A stretch of DNA of 64,000 bases from positions 744,001-808,000 of the forward strand of contig JAXHNP010000003.1 in the NCBI GenBank assembly GCA_034520365.1, in the 5' to 3' direction. This stretch comes from Desulfobacterales bacterium. Its GTDB lineage: Bacteria; Desulfobacterota; Desulfobacteria; Desulfobacterales; Desulfosalsimonadaceae. Under the pieces are notes generated by a model. That model had not been told where the DNA came from. It searched no databases and was given only the letters and a program-made list of their open reading frames with translations. Shown here in pieces: positions 25,741 through 34,514 of this stretch. The first letter of the stretch is position 1, and every line of letters starts with the position of its first letter. Position numbers and translations under genes: made by a program.

Positions 25741-27615
25741 TTACATCTCCTCGACTTCGTAATACAGAGTATACCGAGCGAGAATCTCGGCGATCTTATC
25801 CTTGATGGCCGCCAGGTCATGGCCGGCCGCGGGTTTTACCCGGATCTTGACTTTTGTGCCATGCACCTTGTCTTCGCCGACTTCCACGTTAACAGATTCG
25901 ACCATATCCCCCAGGGCTTCAAGCTCCTGCTCATAGGCGCGCTTGGTGGCATCCCACCGAAGCGCCGGCTTGAATATCTTGCCCACCGGCGTCAATGGGA
26001 TTTGGGGGGTAATCACCACCTCTTTAGGCACCGCCGCCCGCTCGCCGACATTTTCCCTGGCCCACTGCATGATTTTTTCTTCGTCAATTTCTGCGCCCTC
26101 GGCCACTTCCACATAGGCCACCGGCACTTCACCGGCATGCGGGTCCGGCCGGCTCACCGCGGCCACCATTTTGATATTTGGCATCTTGTAAATCGGCTCC
26201 TCGATCATGGCCGGATCAATATTATGGCCGCCCCGGATGATCAGCTCCTTTTTCCGGCCGGTGAGAAAGACATAGCCATCCGCATCCATCCGGCCCAGAT
26301 CGCCGGTATTGAAATAGTCGCCCGGCAGCCAGATCCCCTGATTATGGACCTCTTCGACATAGCCTTTAAAAATCGTGGGGCCTTTGATAGCCACCACCCC
26401 GATCTCATTGGTCTCGGCATCGCGGACATAATTGCCCTCATCATCCAAAACAGCGATCTTTAACGACTGATAAGGCATCCGGATCCCGATGCTGCCGACT
26501 TTTCGCTCGCCATCCTTGGGGTTGATGGCCGAGGCCACCGCCCCCTCGGTCAAGCCATAGCCCTCCAGGATCTTGATGCCGGTATGCGATTCAAAGCGCT
26601 TGAAGAGCTCCACACTTAAAGGAGCAGCCCCGCAAATCACATATTTCAGAGAAGATATATCCACCCCCTCTGTGGGGAGATCCAGCAGCACGGAAAGGAT
26701 GGTCGGCACACAGGAGAAGGTCTCCGCGCGGTATTTTTCAACAATTTTATAAAAATTCTTCATAATGCTCTGATCCCGGTAGCCCATGGGCGATAGCATC
26801 ACCACATGCCCGCCATAGGAAAAGGGAGCAAGCCCTGTCACCAGAGTGCCGTTGCAGTGAAACAGGGGTAGACCGCACATCAGGGTCGTCTCCTCGGTCA
26901 GCCCGCCCATCACCATCAGATCCCACGACATGGCCACCTCGTTGTAATGGCTTCGGCGGGCCAGCTTCGGCGTGCCGGTGGTGCCGCCCGTATGGTATAG
27001 CGAGGCGATGTCATCCGGATCGATGCGGCGGTCGAATGTATACTTGTCAGATGGGTATTTTTCGATGGCCTCGTCAAAGTTGATGATATTTTCCGCCTCA
27101 TTGGCCTCGCCCATAATCTGGATGACATACTCCAGGGTGGGAATCTCCTTGCGGATGGAATCGATCTTCGGCCACATATCAATGCCCTGCACGTTGCCCA
27201 TGGTCACCAGCACCCTGGTCTGGGCCGCCCTGCAGATATCCCGGATGGTGCCCGCCTCCAGGAGGGGATTTATGGGGTTGGCAATGCCGGCGGCCTCCGC
27301 CCCCCAGAGCACATAGTGGGTCTGCGGCAGATTGGGCAGCACATAGGTAACCACATCCGTGGGGCCCACCCCCAGGTCATGGAACATATTGGCTGCCTGG
27401 CGAATCCGGCCGATCAGGGTCTGATAGGGAATCTCAATGGGCTGATCATAGGAATCGCCGTTTAACAAAAAACTGATCGCGGTCTTGCCCGGATTTTTGG
27501 CCGCCCCCTTTTCCAGGATTTCGATGGTGCTTTTTTCCGGAATTCGTTCGGAATAAGGGATTTTCTCAAGCTCTCGGATGTCTTCCAGGCCGCGGATAAT
27601 AAATTCTTCACTCAT
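25741..27615 (-). CDS. Acyl-CoA synthetase (AMP-forming)
   Basis: 624 residues of the ANL superfamily. The P-loop-like motif is HTGGTTGTPKLARR (about 210-225), the A5 motif is GYGLTEG, and the A8 hinge is GRKKELIIRGGHNIDP. The catalytic Lys region near the end is TPVGKIFKP. It activates a carboxylic acid to its CoA ester through an acyl adenylate. A strong Shine-Dalgarno (AAAGGAGGGGGG) precedes the ATG. About 70 extra C-terminal residues extend past the usual end. A palindrome at 27658-27670 upstream suggests regulation together with the 33 kb operon. Confidence 0.92.
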   Translation of the reverse strand: MSEEFIIRGLEDIRELEKIPYSERIPEKSTIEILEKGAAKNPGKTAISFLLNGDSYDQPIEIPYQTLIGRIRQAANMFHDLGVGPTDVVTYVLPNLPQTHYVLWGAEAAGIANPINPLLEAGTIRDICRAAQTRVLVTMGNVQGIDMWPKIDSIRKEIPTLEYVIQIMGEANEAENIINFDEAIEKYPSDKYTFDRRIDPDDIASLYHTGGTTGTPKLARRSHYNEVAMSWDLMVMGGLTEETTLMCGLPLFHCNGTLVTGLAPFSYGGHVVMLSPMGYRDQSIMKNFYKIVEKYRAETFSCVPTILSVLLDLPTEGVDISSLKYVICGAAPLSVELFKRFESHTGIKILEGYGLTEGAVASAINPKDGERKVGSIGIRMPYQSLKIAVLDDEGNYVRDAETNEIGVVAIKGPTIFKGYVEEVHNQGIWLPGDYFNTGDLGRMDADGYVFLTGRKKELIIRGGHNIDPAMIEEPIYKMPNIKMVAAVSRPDPHAGEVPVAYVEVAEGAEIDEEKIMQWARENVGERAAVPKEVVITPQIPLTPVGKIFKPALRWDATKRAYEQELEALGDMVESVNVEVGEDKVHGTKVKIRVKPAAGHDLAAIKDKIAEILARYTLYYEVEEM

Positions 27616-27963
27616 GCCCCCCTCCTTTTCTGAATGGGTATAATTAGATTTTTAAATTGAATGCAATTCAGTTTAAAAACTTTATTATATTTTGGACCTC
27701 AATGCAACCGCTAATTTTTATTTAAAAATCAGGATGAAAAATCCCCCTAAATCCCCCTTTTGGCAAAGGGGGACTTAAAGGAAATTGCCTTTTTTATAAG
27801 CATTTTCCAAAGGCAAAGGCATTGAATCTTTTAAACCGTGAACCGTGAACCGTGAACTGTGAAGGGAAGTTACATGGAATGGCATCCGGTTGTCAGGCAG
27901 TGGAAAGCATTTGCGGCAAGGCCTGATCACCTGACAACCGGACAGAGACAGGGGCTTTGAATA
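27616..27963. promoter_or_regulatory. Intergenic region with promoter, operator-like site and low-complexity repeats
   Basis: The right half of the promoter for the leftward ligase gene is AT-rich and contains the 27658-27670 palindrome. Around 27735-27780 lies a short hairpin-forming sequence (CCCCCTTTTGGCAAAGGGGG), and at about 27834-27866 a GTGAACC-type tandem repeat (four imperfect units). No gene is seen. Confidence 0.6.
27658..27670. promoter_or_regulatory. Palindrome TGAATGCAATTCA, probable TetR-type fatty-acid operator
   Basis: TGAAT-GCA-ATTCA is a perfect 13-bp inverted repeat about 45 bases before the ligase start, and a half site TGAATG lies at 27631. TetR-type FadR of Bacillus binds a TGAATG...CATTCA sequence, so a fatty-acyl-CoA-responsive TetR repressor such as the one encoded at 35663 is a reasonable candidate. 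This is inference from sequence resemblance only. Confidence 0.45.
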
Positions 27964-29472
27964 TTAATTAAACTGATCCCGCAGAATCCGCTTCAAGATT
28001 TTGCCGGTGGGCGTGCGCGGGACTTGATCGGTGAACACTACCTTTTTGGGGATTTTGAATTTGCCGATTTTGCCCTGGCACCACTCGATGAGTTCCTGCT
28101 CGGTCAGGGCTTCACCTTCCTTGATCATGACCACTGCCTTGATGGATTCCCCCCATTTCTCATCTTCAAACCCGATCACCGCCACATCCCCGATTTTGGG
28201 GTGACTGAGCAGCACATCCTCGATTTCAGCCGGATAGATATTCTCGCCCCCGGAGATGATCATATCTTTTTTGCGGTCCATGATATAGAGGAATCCGTCT
28301 TCGTCCATTTTCCCCATATCACCGGAGAACAGCCATCCGTCCTTCAGGGTTTCCGCTGTGGCCTCCGGCTTGTTCCAGTAGCCCTTCATCAGGTTGGTCC
28401 CGGCGATCAGCACCTCGCCCATTTCATCGGGGGCCACGTCATTTCCCGCCATATCCACCACCCGGATCTCATTATGAAAAAAGGGCGGCCCGCAGGAGCC
28501 GGCTTTTTCAATGGCATTTTCGCTGTCAATAACCGTGGCCGGCCCCGTACATTCGGTCATCCCGTAAAGCTGGCGGATCTCGATGCCCGAGGCGGCATAC
28601 TCCTTGATCAACGACACCGGCACAGGCGCGGCATAGACAAGGGCCATTTTCACCGTATGCCAGTCATACTTGTCAAAATCCGGAATCTGGCGCAGAAACA
28701 TGAGGATTGCCGGCACTGACCCGAACCAGGTTATCTTTTCCCGACCCATCAGCTCAAGAAAATTCTTGGGCTCAAACGCGCGCTGAAACACCATCTTCAT
28801 GCCGAAATGCACGCACATGGGCACAGGGGCAAGTCCGCCGATGTGAAAAAGCGGCAGGGGCATCAAAAGCACCTCCCCGATATCCCCGAAGGTGGCACGC
28901 AGGGTGACGGACGTTCCGAAATAGCCGTTATGCGTAAGCTCCGCTCCTTTGGGCCGGCCGGTGGTGCCGGAGGTATAAAGAATGGTTAGGGTATCCTCAT
29001 CACCGCAGGTGATTTCAGGCTCCTTGTCAGAGGCGCCGGCGGTCAGCTTCTGATAAGAGCTGGCGTATTCGGGCGGGCTTTCCATGAGGGCCACCAGATG
29101 CTCGCAGGGGATCTCGTCTTTTATGGCCTCAACCACGGAAGCAAACTCCTGGCTGAATATCAGCACTTTGGCCCCGCAGTCGTTTAGGATATACTGGATT
29201 TCCGGCCCGGCCAACCGATGATTGAGGGGCACCATAATGGCGCCGATTTTTCCCAGCCCGAAATAGAGGTCAAAAAACTCGGGCTCGTTTAACGCCAGCA
29301 TCGCCACCCGGTCCCCGGAGCCAACGCCCAGCTGCCCGATGGAGTTCACGAACCGGTTGCAGCGCTGATTGAGCTGCTGGTAATTCAGGCGCACATCCCC
29401 CAATACCAGCGCCTCTTTTTTAGGGCTCAGAACCGCCCGCTTGGTTAAAAAACCGCCGATATTCATCTTCAT
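27964..29472 (-). CDS. Acyl-CoA synthetase (AMP-forming), long/medium-chain type
   Basis: 502 residues of the ANL superfamily at the usual length. The motifs are LYTSGTTGRPKGAELTH (about 172-188), YGMTECTGP, SGDMGKMDEDGF, DRKKDMIISGGENIYP and the catalytic Lys motif PRTPTGKILKR at the C-terminus. It makes acyl-CoA from a free acid, ATP and CoA. It starts at an ATG preceded by AGGAGGC and lies 12 bases after a lipoprotein gene, so the two may form one transcript. The substrate cannot be read from sequence. Confidence 0.92.
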   Translation of the reverse strand: MKMNIGGFLTKRAVLSPKKEALVLGDVRLNYQQLNQRCNRFVNSIGQLGVGSGDRVAMLALNEPEFFDLYFGLGKIGAIMVPLNHRLAGPEIQYILNDCGAKVLIFSQEFASVVEAIKDEIPCEHLVALMESPPEYASSYQKLTAGASDKEPEITCGDEDTLTILYTSGTTGRPKGAELTHNGYFGTSVTLRATFGDIGEVLLMPLPLFHIGGLAPVPMCVHFGMKMVFQRAFEPKNFLELMGREKITWFGSVPAILMFLRQIPDFDKYDWHTVKMALVYAAPVPVSLIKEYAASGIEIRQLYGMTECTGPATVIDSENAIEKAGSCGPPFFHNEIRVVDMAGNDVAPDEMGEVLIAGTNLMKGYWNKPEATAETLKDGWLFSGDMGKMDEDGFLYIMDRKKDMIISGGENIYPAEIEDVLLSHPKIGDVAVIGFEDEKWGESIKAVVMIKEGEALTEQELIEWCQGKIGKFKIPKKVVFTDQVPRTPTGKILKRILRDQFN

Positions 29473-29484
29473 AAGGCCTGCCTC

Positions 29485-30504
29485 CTATTTTAAAGCATTT
29501 AACAGCACGTATCCGCCAAACCTGGTTAGCTCTCCATTTACCACCGTGCATTGGGCGGCATCCGACCCCACCAGGCGCTCCACCCGTATGCGGGCTTCTT
29601 CGCTTTCCGGCACCCAGGCCACCGGCACCCCGTTTGGCGAGTTTACGGTATCACCGTCTGATACCACGGTATACTCCGAACCAACGGGCACTCCGGTCAC
29701 TTTACCCGCATTGATGTATACACGGTTCTCTTTGACGGAAAACACCCGGCAGTGCGGAGGCATCACCCCAGCCTTGCGCCGGGCGTAATCAAAGACCTCG
29801 GCCATGGCATGCTGAAAAAAGGCCCCAGCCTGCTCGCGACCCTCAATCCGGTCGGTGATTTCAATTTCCGGATACTGATACATAAGGGCCGCATCCCACA
29901 GGGTTAACCGCACCGCCGCCTGCCCGGGGAATGTTTCGGGCAGCCGGGCTTGGTTAACCGTCAAAAGCATCCGCACCCCCGGATACAGCGCGGCATTCTC
30001 CGCTATACAGGCGATATCGGTTACCGCTTCGCAGTCCGTGGATGCAACTGCTTCCCGCATGCCGGTATCGTTAACCAGCAGCATATTTTCATCTGCCGCC
30101 TGATTGGCCGCCTGCATCAGGCGGCCGGCCGCTGTAGCAGAGAATCCGTCCTTTTTAAGCAATACGCCGATTTTCAGCGGGTATGCGCGCAAATTCGGCG
30201 AAGCAGCCGGGGCGGCGGCCATTTTTGGGGGTTGATCCGACTTTTCTTCTTCGCTTTCAAGTAAAACGTCATCTGTTGCCGCGCTCTGGCTGTCCTCAAT
30301 CCCCCGGGTTCTGAAGTAATCCCCTGACATCAAATGCGGCTGATCCACTGTTATCCGCCGGATTTCGGCGTTGGAATAAGTCTCGCCCGACGCCTTTTCC
30401 CCTGATACGATATCCGGCTTCGGCCCGATAAGTGAACAGCCGCAAATAAATATCAAAAAAATCGCGGCGCCCATCCATTTCAAAAATCGCGGATGATGGT
30501 GCAA
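29485..30504 (-). CDS. Putative lipoprotein of unknown function
   Basis: 339 residues from a TTG start with a very good Shine-Dalgarno (AGAAGGAG, 7 bases before) that lies in the end of the repeat element at 30513-30822. The N-terminus is a lipoprotein signal (positively charged start, then AAIFLIFICGCSLIG, with the lipidated Cys near residue 23). The C-terminal ~70 residues (VYINAGKVTGVPVGSEYTV...) resemble the small beta-barrel tail of FlgT- or CsgG-like envelope proteins, but this is a weak resemblance. The function is unknown. It precedes the acyl-CoA synthetase gene by 12 bases. Confidence 0.7.
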   Translation of the reverse strand: MHHHPRFLKWMGAAIFLIFICGCSLIGPKPDIVSGEKASGETYSNAEIRRITVDQPHLMSGDYFRTRGIEDSQSAATDDVLLESEEEKSDQPPKMAAAPAASPNLRAYPLKIGVLLKKDGFSATAAGRLMQAANQAADENMLLVNDTGMREAVASTDCEAVTDIACIAENAALYPGVRMLLTVNQARLPETFPGQAAVRLTLWDAALMYQYPEIEITDRIEGREQAGAFFQHAMAEVFDYARRKAGVMPPHCRVFSVKENRVYINAGKVTGVPVGSEYTVVSDGDTVNSPNGVPVAWVPESEEARIRVERLVGSDAAQCTVVNGELTRFGGYVLLNALK

Positions 30505-30512
30505 TGTGCACT

Positions 30513-30822
30513 CCTTCTAAGTAACTTAATCGTACTCAGTCCCGCGCGAGCGGGACGGTTCTCGTACTCGTGCTCGTACTCGAAAAAATCAAAAGCCGAT
30601 TACGAGTACGAGTACGAGCACGAGTACGAGTACGAATCAGCAGAGATTGAATTTTTAACAAGGTCGGCACGGTGGCCGACCCTACGATGAATCGGGTTTT
30701 TCCCCATTCGTAGGGCGGGCCACCGTGCCCGCCTGAAAAATAGATAGAACAAATTTACCGTGCCTCAGTGCCTTTAAAGTTATTATAGGCTCGGTCCCGG
30801 GCGACAGCCCGGGGGGAATACT
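30513..30822 (+). repeat. Interspersed 309-bp repeat family A, copy 1
   Basis: This copy is nearly identical to 50176-50482 (opposite orientation) and to 44431-44640 (same orientation, left part missing). It holds four hairpins in order: GTCCCGC-GCGA-GCGGGAC (30539-30556); a perfect 22-base inverted repeat of hexamer tactcg units (30561-30582 with 30609-30630); an imperfect ~28-base pair around 30662-30734 (GGTCGGCACGGTGG / CCACCGTGCCCGCC); and TCCCGGG/CCCGGG near 30795-30813. No protein is encoded. Confidence 0.93.
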
Positions 30823-30834
30823 GCCAAGAAAAAG

Positions 30835-30867
30835 AATGGCGGCCCCCGCCGTTAAAGAGCCGCCATT
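30835..30867 (-). terminator. Rho-independent terminator of the outer-membrane protein gene
   Basis: On the minus strand, 9-base arms AATGGCGGC and GCCGCCATT are separated by a 15-base loop and followed by CTTTTTC. It lies 10 bases after the stop codon at 30878, as expected for an intrinsic terminator. Confidence 0.8.
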
Positions 30868-30877
30868 TCCGCTTTTT

Positions 30878-32602
30878 TTAGAAATTCCAGATAAACTCCA
30901 TGCCCAGCCGAATCGCGGTATCATCGCTTTGCTTGCCAGGGCCCAGGGGGGTCGTGGTCAATGCACTGGTCACATCTTCAATCACTTCGCCGGGGAAGAA
31001 GAAAGAAAAATGGGTCTTAATAAATGATTGCCGGCTGGTCGCCAAAGTAATCTCATTATCCCATTCGGTGCCGGTGTAGCCGGCATCCACTTTTGTAGGG
31101 GTTGCGCCATCAACAAAACTGACCACATTAATATCCTCATTCCACCAGAAGGAATTCACGTTTGACTTAAGAATAAGGAAACGTTTCGGGGTCACGGTGA
31201 TACCAGCACTGGCCATGGTCATACCGGGATTGTCGCCGCGGCCGTTTCCGGCGCCGGCGAAATTTTCCAGGCCGCCGGTAAATACCGGGGTGCCGTTGCC
31301 GTAGAGTTCCGGAATGTAGCCGTAGAGGACGCTTCCCAAGGCAAAGTTGGTATCGCCGATAATGGTGTTTTCACCGCCCCAGTACTGGGAAAACCGCTGG
31401 GCGCTTTCAACGCCGGTATAGCCGCTCAGCTCGTCATCGGTCGGGTCATCATCACCGGAGGTATACATGACTCCCAAATGCGGTTTAAACCCGAATCCAA
31501 CCTGCTCTTTCAAATCCACAGCCGCATCACCGGCCAAAGCATAGGCCGAGATATCATAATCATTATGAAACGCCGGATTGATCGCATTTAAACGCGTATC
31601 TTCCGCCTCCCCGAACTGATAAACCCCTTCAAGGAACAGTTCCAGGGGACCTAATTTTCCGGTGTAATAAGCGCCGATGTGGTGGGAGTTGATATCCGGC
31701 GTCGCCCTTTCGTAAGGCAGCTGTCCGGCACCGTCCAGCAATGCCTCCAAAAGGCTTCCGTTCGGCACATCCCGGATACGGTCAAACACATAGAACGGCT
31801 GAATTTTTTGCCCTTCTGCCGGCGTAAAGGTGAGATAACCGCCGTAGAGATCGCGGTCGTCATTTTTGCCGCCGAAATCATTGAAATCAAAACCAGCGCC
31901 GGATGCAAGGACGCTTTTGTCGAAAAAGTTGTTTTCCGACAGCTTGAAATAGCCCACATTAAAACTTACATTGTCATAATCGCCGGTCAGCCAGAAACCG
32001 GGGTTGTCGTCGCCGTAGACCAGGCCGCCGCCGTCAATTACATCCACCCCCCAGATATCAAAACCGGCATGAAACCGCATATTCCAGGGCAGCTGATAGG
32101 TGCCATGGAGCCGCTCCAGGCCGAAGTTGCTTGAGGCGAATGTTTTGCCGCCCCGTTCATCCACAGAGGCAGTCTCCAGCGGCCGGTCAAACTCCAATGC
32201 GGCGTAAAAGCTCCATTTTCGATCCTTGGGCAGGGCATTGAAGTGGAGTTTAACTTCGCTGCGGATGTAGTTATAATTGACGGCACCAGACTCGTTCACA
32301 TGGGTTTTGAAAAAATCATCCGGCAAATTGCCGCCCAAAAACCCATTTATAGGGACAGACTCAAAATGGGGCACCGTATCATCCATGCCAAAGTCAAAAT
32401 CGGTTTCCATGACCGGAATAATCCGGGCGGTGGCCCCGAAACTCATCATGATATTCTTGTTGGTTGAAATGCTGATACTGCCAGGACCGGCTATGACACT
32501 CTCCGTAATATCTGTCGCCGGGTCTTCAGCAGCCAGCGCCCCGCTGGTTAAAAAAATGACCGATAATAAACCAATAGCAATTCTTAAAAGCAAAGTTTTC
32601 AT
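30878..32602 (-). CDS. Outer-membrane beta-barrel protein (porin-like)
   Basis: 574 residues from the ATG at 32602, which has GGAGGGG just upstream. A signal peptide is followed by a barrel: MKTLLLRIAIGLLS, then a cleavage region near ALAAEDP. The rest alternates aromatic and polar residues with Gly-rich turns, and ends in LGMEFIWNF, with the C-terminal Phe of outer-membrane barrels. The long body with conserved RIIPVMETDFDFG and repeated strands resembles the alginate-export/porin type of deltaproteobacteria. A role in uptake of a hydrophobic substrate or in general permeability is inferred. It is transcribed divergently from the 33 kb operon. Confidence 0.85.
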   Translation of the reverse strand: MKTLLLRIAIGLLSVIFLTSGALAAEDPATDITESVIAGPGSISISTNKNIMMSFGATARIIPVMETDFDFGMDDTVPHFESVPINGFLGGNLPDDFFKTHVNESGAVNYNYIRSEVKLHFNALPKDRKWSFYAALEFDRPLETASVDERGGKTFASSNFGLERLHGTYQLPWNMRFHAGFDIWGVDVIDGGGLVYGDDNPGFWLTGDYDNVSFNVGYFKLSENNFFDKSVLASGAGFDFNDFGGKNDDRDLYGGYLTFTPAEGQKIQPFYVFDRIRDVPNGSLLEALLDGAGQLPYERATPDINSHHIGAYYTGKLGPLELFLEGVYQFGEAEDTRLNAINPAFHNDYDISAYALAGDAAVDLKEQVGFGFKPHLGVMYTSGDDDPTDDELSGYTGVESAQRFSQYWGGENTIIGDTNFALGSVLYGYIPELYGNGTPVFTGGLENFAGAGNGRGDNPGMTMASAGITVTPKRFLILKSNVNSFWWNEDINVVSFVDGATPTKVDAGYTGTEWDNEITLATSRQSFIKTHFSFFFPGEVIEDVTSALTTTPLGPGKQSDDTAIRLGMEFIWNF

Positions 32603-32734
32603 GCGCCCCTCCATTTTTTAATAAAAGTTTCCCTAATCATCCGTAAACGGTTTCAGCTTCATGGGTTCGTGCTTTCCAGGCGTCACCTCCTTATGTGAAA
32701 ATCGTTTTTTCCTTACCCCTATAAATTTCAAAAA

Positions 32735-32885
32735 AACGGTTTATGCCGCCTCGACGACATTTTTGCCGAAATTAACGCAAAAAGGCGCCCAATATCCGTC
32801 CATACTGTCATTTCGGGCGGCAGCGGGAAATCTTATATTGAAAATTTTTTGTCGCCCGCGCACCTCGGAATGACAACGGCAAAGA
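32735..32885. repeat. Interspersed repeat family B, copy 2
   Basis: It matches 18475-18630 with the shared order ACGGTTTATGCCGCC, CATTTTTGCCGAAA, CAAAAAGGCGC, ATCCGTCCATACTGTCATTTCG and AATGACA. Several substitutions show that it is an older copy. Confidence 0.85.
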
Positions 32886-33224
32886 TTCTGTGAAGGATAA
32901 AGACAGGATACTCGTAAATTTGTCAAAAAAACAAATACACAACTAATTGATTGGAAATTCGAAATGCGCCTTCTTGCCAAAGCTCTATGTTTGATAGCTG
33001 ACCCCTTATTAAGCAAGAAGTGGATTTTATCGTTAACAGCGATTTTTATTTTAAACGCTGATTAAATTCACATTTAAAATCTTTTTTCTCGGCTGTCAAG
33101 CTTTTGCTAACTAGAACCGCCTTTTTTTCTCTCATTATACCAGACAATCCGGGCCTCCAATGCCGAATCCGCTCTAAGAATTAAAGGCAATAAGGCAAGT
33201 AGGCACTTAGTTTTTAAAAAAAGC

Positions 33225-33294
33225 TTGACATTTTACTGAATCAGATTTTAAAAATTGAATCAGATTTTGTTTGTGAATTATTTTTTAAAATAAT
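33225..33294 (+). promoter_or_regulatory. Probable promoter and operator of the acyl-CoA dehydrogenase operon
   Basis: TTGACA at 33225-33230 is followed after 17 bases by a weak -10 (TTAAAA, 33248-33253). Two direct copies of TGAATCAGATTTT lie at 33237-33249 and 33256-33268, overlapping the -10, and a perfect 8-base inverted repeat (ATTATTTT...AAAATAAT) lies at 33277-33294. Such arrangements fit a repressor site; the TetR gene at 35663 is the obvious candidate. The shared TGAAT core with the site at 27658 suggests a common regulator. Confidence 0.55.
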
Positions 33295-33336
33295 GTCTTT
33301 GTTTGACCATTTTCACCTGAATAACAGGAGAGACTG

Positions 33337-34479
33337 ATGGACTTTGCCTTCACCAAAGAACAACAGATGTTTAAAAAGGAAATCATCCGGTTCGCCAAAA
33401 AAGAGATTGTCCCGCGGGTGCAGGAGTTTGATCTAAAAGAAGCATTCGATTTTGAGTCTTTCAAAAAACTCGGTGACTTCGGAATCCTTGGGCTTCATTT
33501 TCCGGAAGCATACGGCGGCTCCGGCGCGGATGTGGTCACCACGGTTTTGGCAGGTGAAGCCCTGGGCGAAGCCGGCGTGGACGGCGGCCTAACCCTGGCC
33601 TACGGGGCCCATTCATTCCTGTGCGCGGATACCATTTACCGGCATGCCACCGAAGAGCAGCGGAAAAAATACCTGCCCAAGCTGATCAGCGGCGAGTGGA
33701 TCGGATGCATGGGGCTGACTGAACCGGACGCGGGCTCGGATGTGGCCTCTATGAAAACCACGGCCGAGAAAAAAGGCGATAAATACGTCTTAAACGGCAG
33801 CAAAATTTTCATCACCAACGGCCCGATTGCCGATGTCGCAGTGGTCTACGCCAAAACCGATCCCAGCCAGAAGCATGCCGGCATCTCGGCCTTTATCGTT
33901 GAAAAAGGCACCAAGGGGTTTTCCGCGGGTGCGCCGCTTATCAAAATGGGGGTCCGCACTTCGCAGACCTCGGAACTTTTTTTCAGCAACTGCGAGATTC
34001 CGGCGGAGAATCTGCTCGGCCAGGAGGGCGAGGGATTTAACATGTCGCTTCAGACCGTGGAATGGGACCGGAGTGCCCTTTTGGCCCCGTTTGTGGGCGC
34101 GGCCAAATACATGCTCAATGAGTGTGCGGATTACGCCAAAAAGCGCGAACAGTTCGGCCGCCCGATCGGGAAATTCCAGGCCATAAAGCATAAGCTGGCC
34201 AATATCCGCATTTTTGCCGAAGCCTCCCGGAGCCTGGCCTATAAAATCGCCTGGTGCAAAGACCAGGGGCGGCCGTTAAACCATCTGGAGGCGGCCGTGG
34301 CCAAGCTCTTTGTGGGTGACTGGTCCATGGGCCCGGCCAATGACGCCATGATAGTATTCGGGGGTTACGGGTTCTGCCATGAATACAACATGGAACGGAT
34401 TTTCCGGGATTCCCGCCTGGCGCCCATCGGCGGCGGTACCTCGGATATCCAGAAAATGATTATTTCCAAACTCATCTAG
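33337..34479 (+). CDS. Acyl-CoA dehydrogenase
   Basis: 380 residues, the usual length. The family signatures are LTEPDAGSDVASMKT (about 127-141, FAD and substrate binding), FGRPIGKFQAIKHKLANI, GGYGFCHEYNMERIFRDSR and a closing IGGGTSDI. The general base at the MCAD position (EGT) is Gly here, and at the isovaleryl-CoA dehydrogenase position (normally ERL) the residue appears to be Asp (EWDRS). FAD-dependent alpha,beta-desaturation of an acyl-CoA is expected, possibly jointly with the second dehydrogenase 35 bases downstream. It is the first gene of the large plus-strand operon. Confidence 0.9.
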   Translation: MDFAFTKEQQMFKKEIIRFAKKEIVPRVQEFDLKEAFDFESFKKLGDFGILGLHFPEAYGGSGADVVTTVLAGEALGEAGVDGGLTLAYGAHSFLCADTIYRHATEEQRKKYLPKLISGEWIGCMGLTEPDAGSDVASMKTTAEKKGDKYVLNGSKIFITNGPIADVAVVYAKTDPSQKHAGISAFIVEKGTKGFSAGAPLIKMGVRTSQTSELFFSNCEIPAENLLGQEGEGFNMSLQTVEWDRSALLAPFVGAAKYMLNECADYAKKREQFGRPIGKFQAIKHKLANIRIFAEASRSLAYKIAWCKDQGRPLNHLEAAVAKLFVGDWSMGPANDAMIVFGGYGFCHEYNMERIFRDSRLAPIGGGTSDIQKMIISKLI

Positions 34480-34514
34480 CCAATCCGGATTTCTTATAGA
34501 TCGAGGAGACCCAA

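Larger units (their letters stand above)
32603..33336. promoter_or_regulatory. Long divergent intergenic region with repeat copy
   Basis: The region separates the outer-membrane protein (leftward) from the acyl-CoA dehydrogenase operon (rightward). It contains the repeat at about 32735-32885 and, near 33211-33300, the AT-rich promoter described separately. I see no gene in 32886-33210. A strong AAGGAGGTGA sequence on the minus strand near 32680-32691 has no credible downstream reading frame. Confidence 0.6.

Noticed and set aside
30555-30640. Short tandem repeats that might be a CRISPR array
   Set aside because: The units are 6 bases with no spacers and form one inverted repeat; no cas genes are present.
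30493-30690. Open reading frame with YEYEYEHEYEYE-like run
   Set aside because: The periodic protein is only a translation of the hexamer tract in the repeat element; the same tract is present at 44431 and 50340.
32633-32695. Strong AAGGAGGTGA on the minus strand with a 9-codon frame behind it
   Set aside because: The ATG is about 20 bases away from the Shine-Dalgarno sequence and the peptide is too short to support a call.
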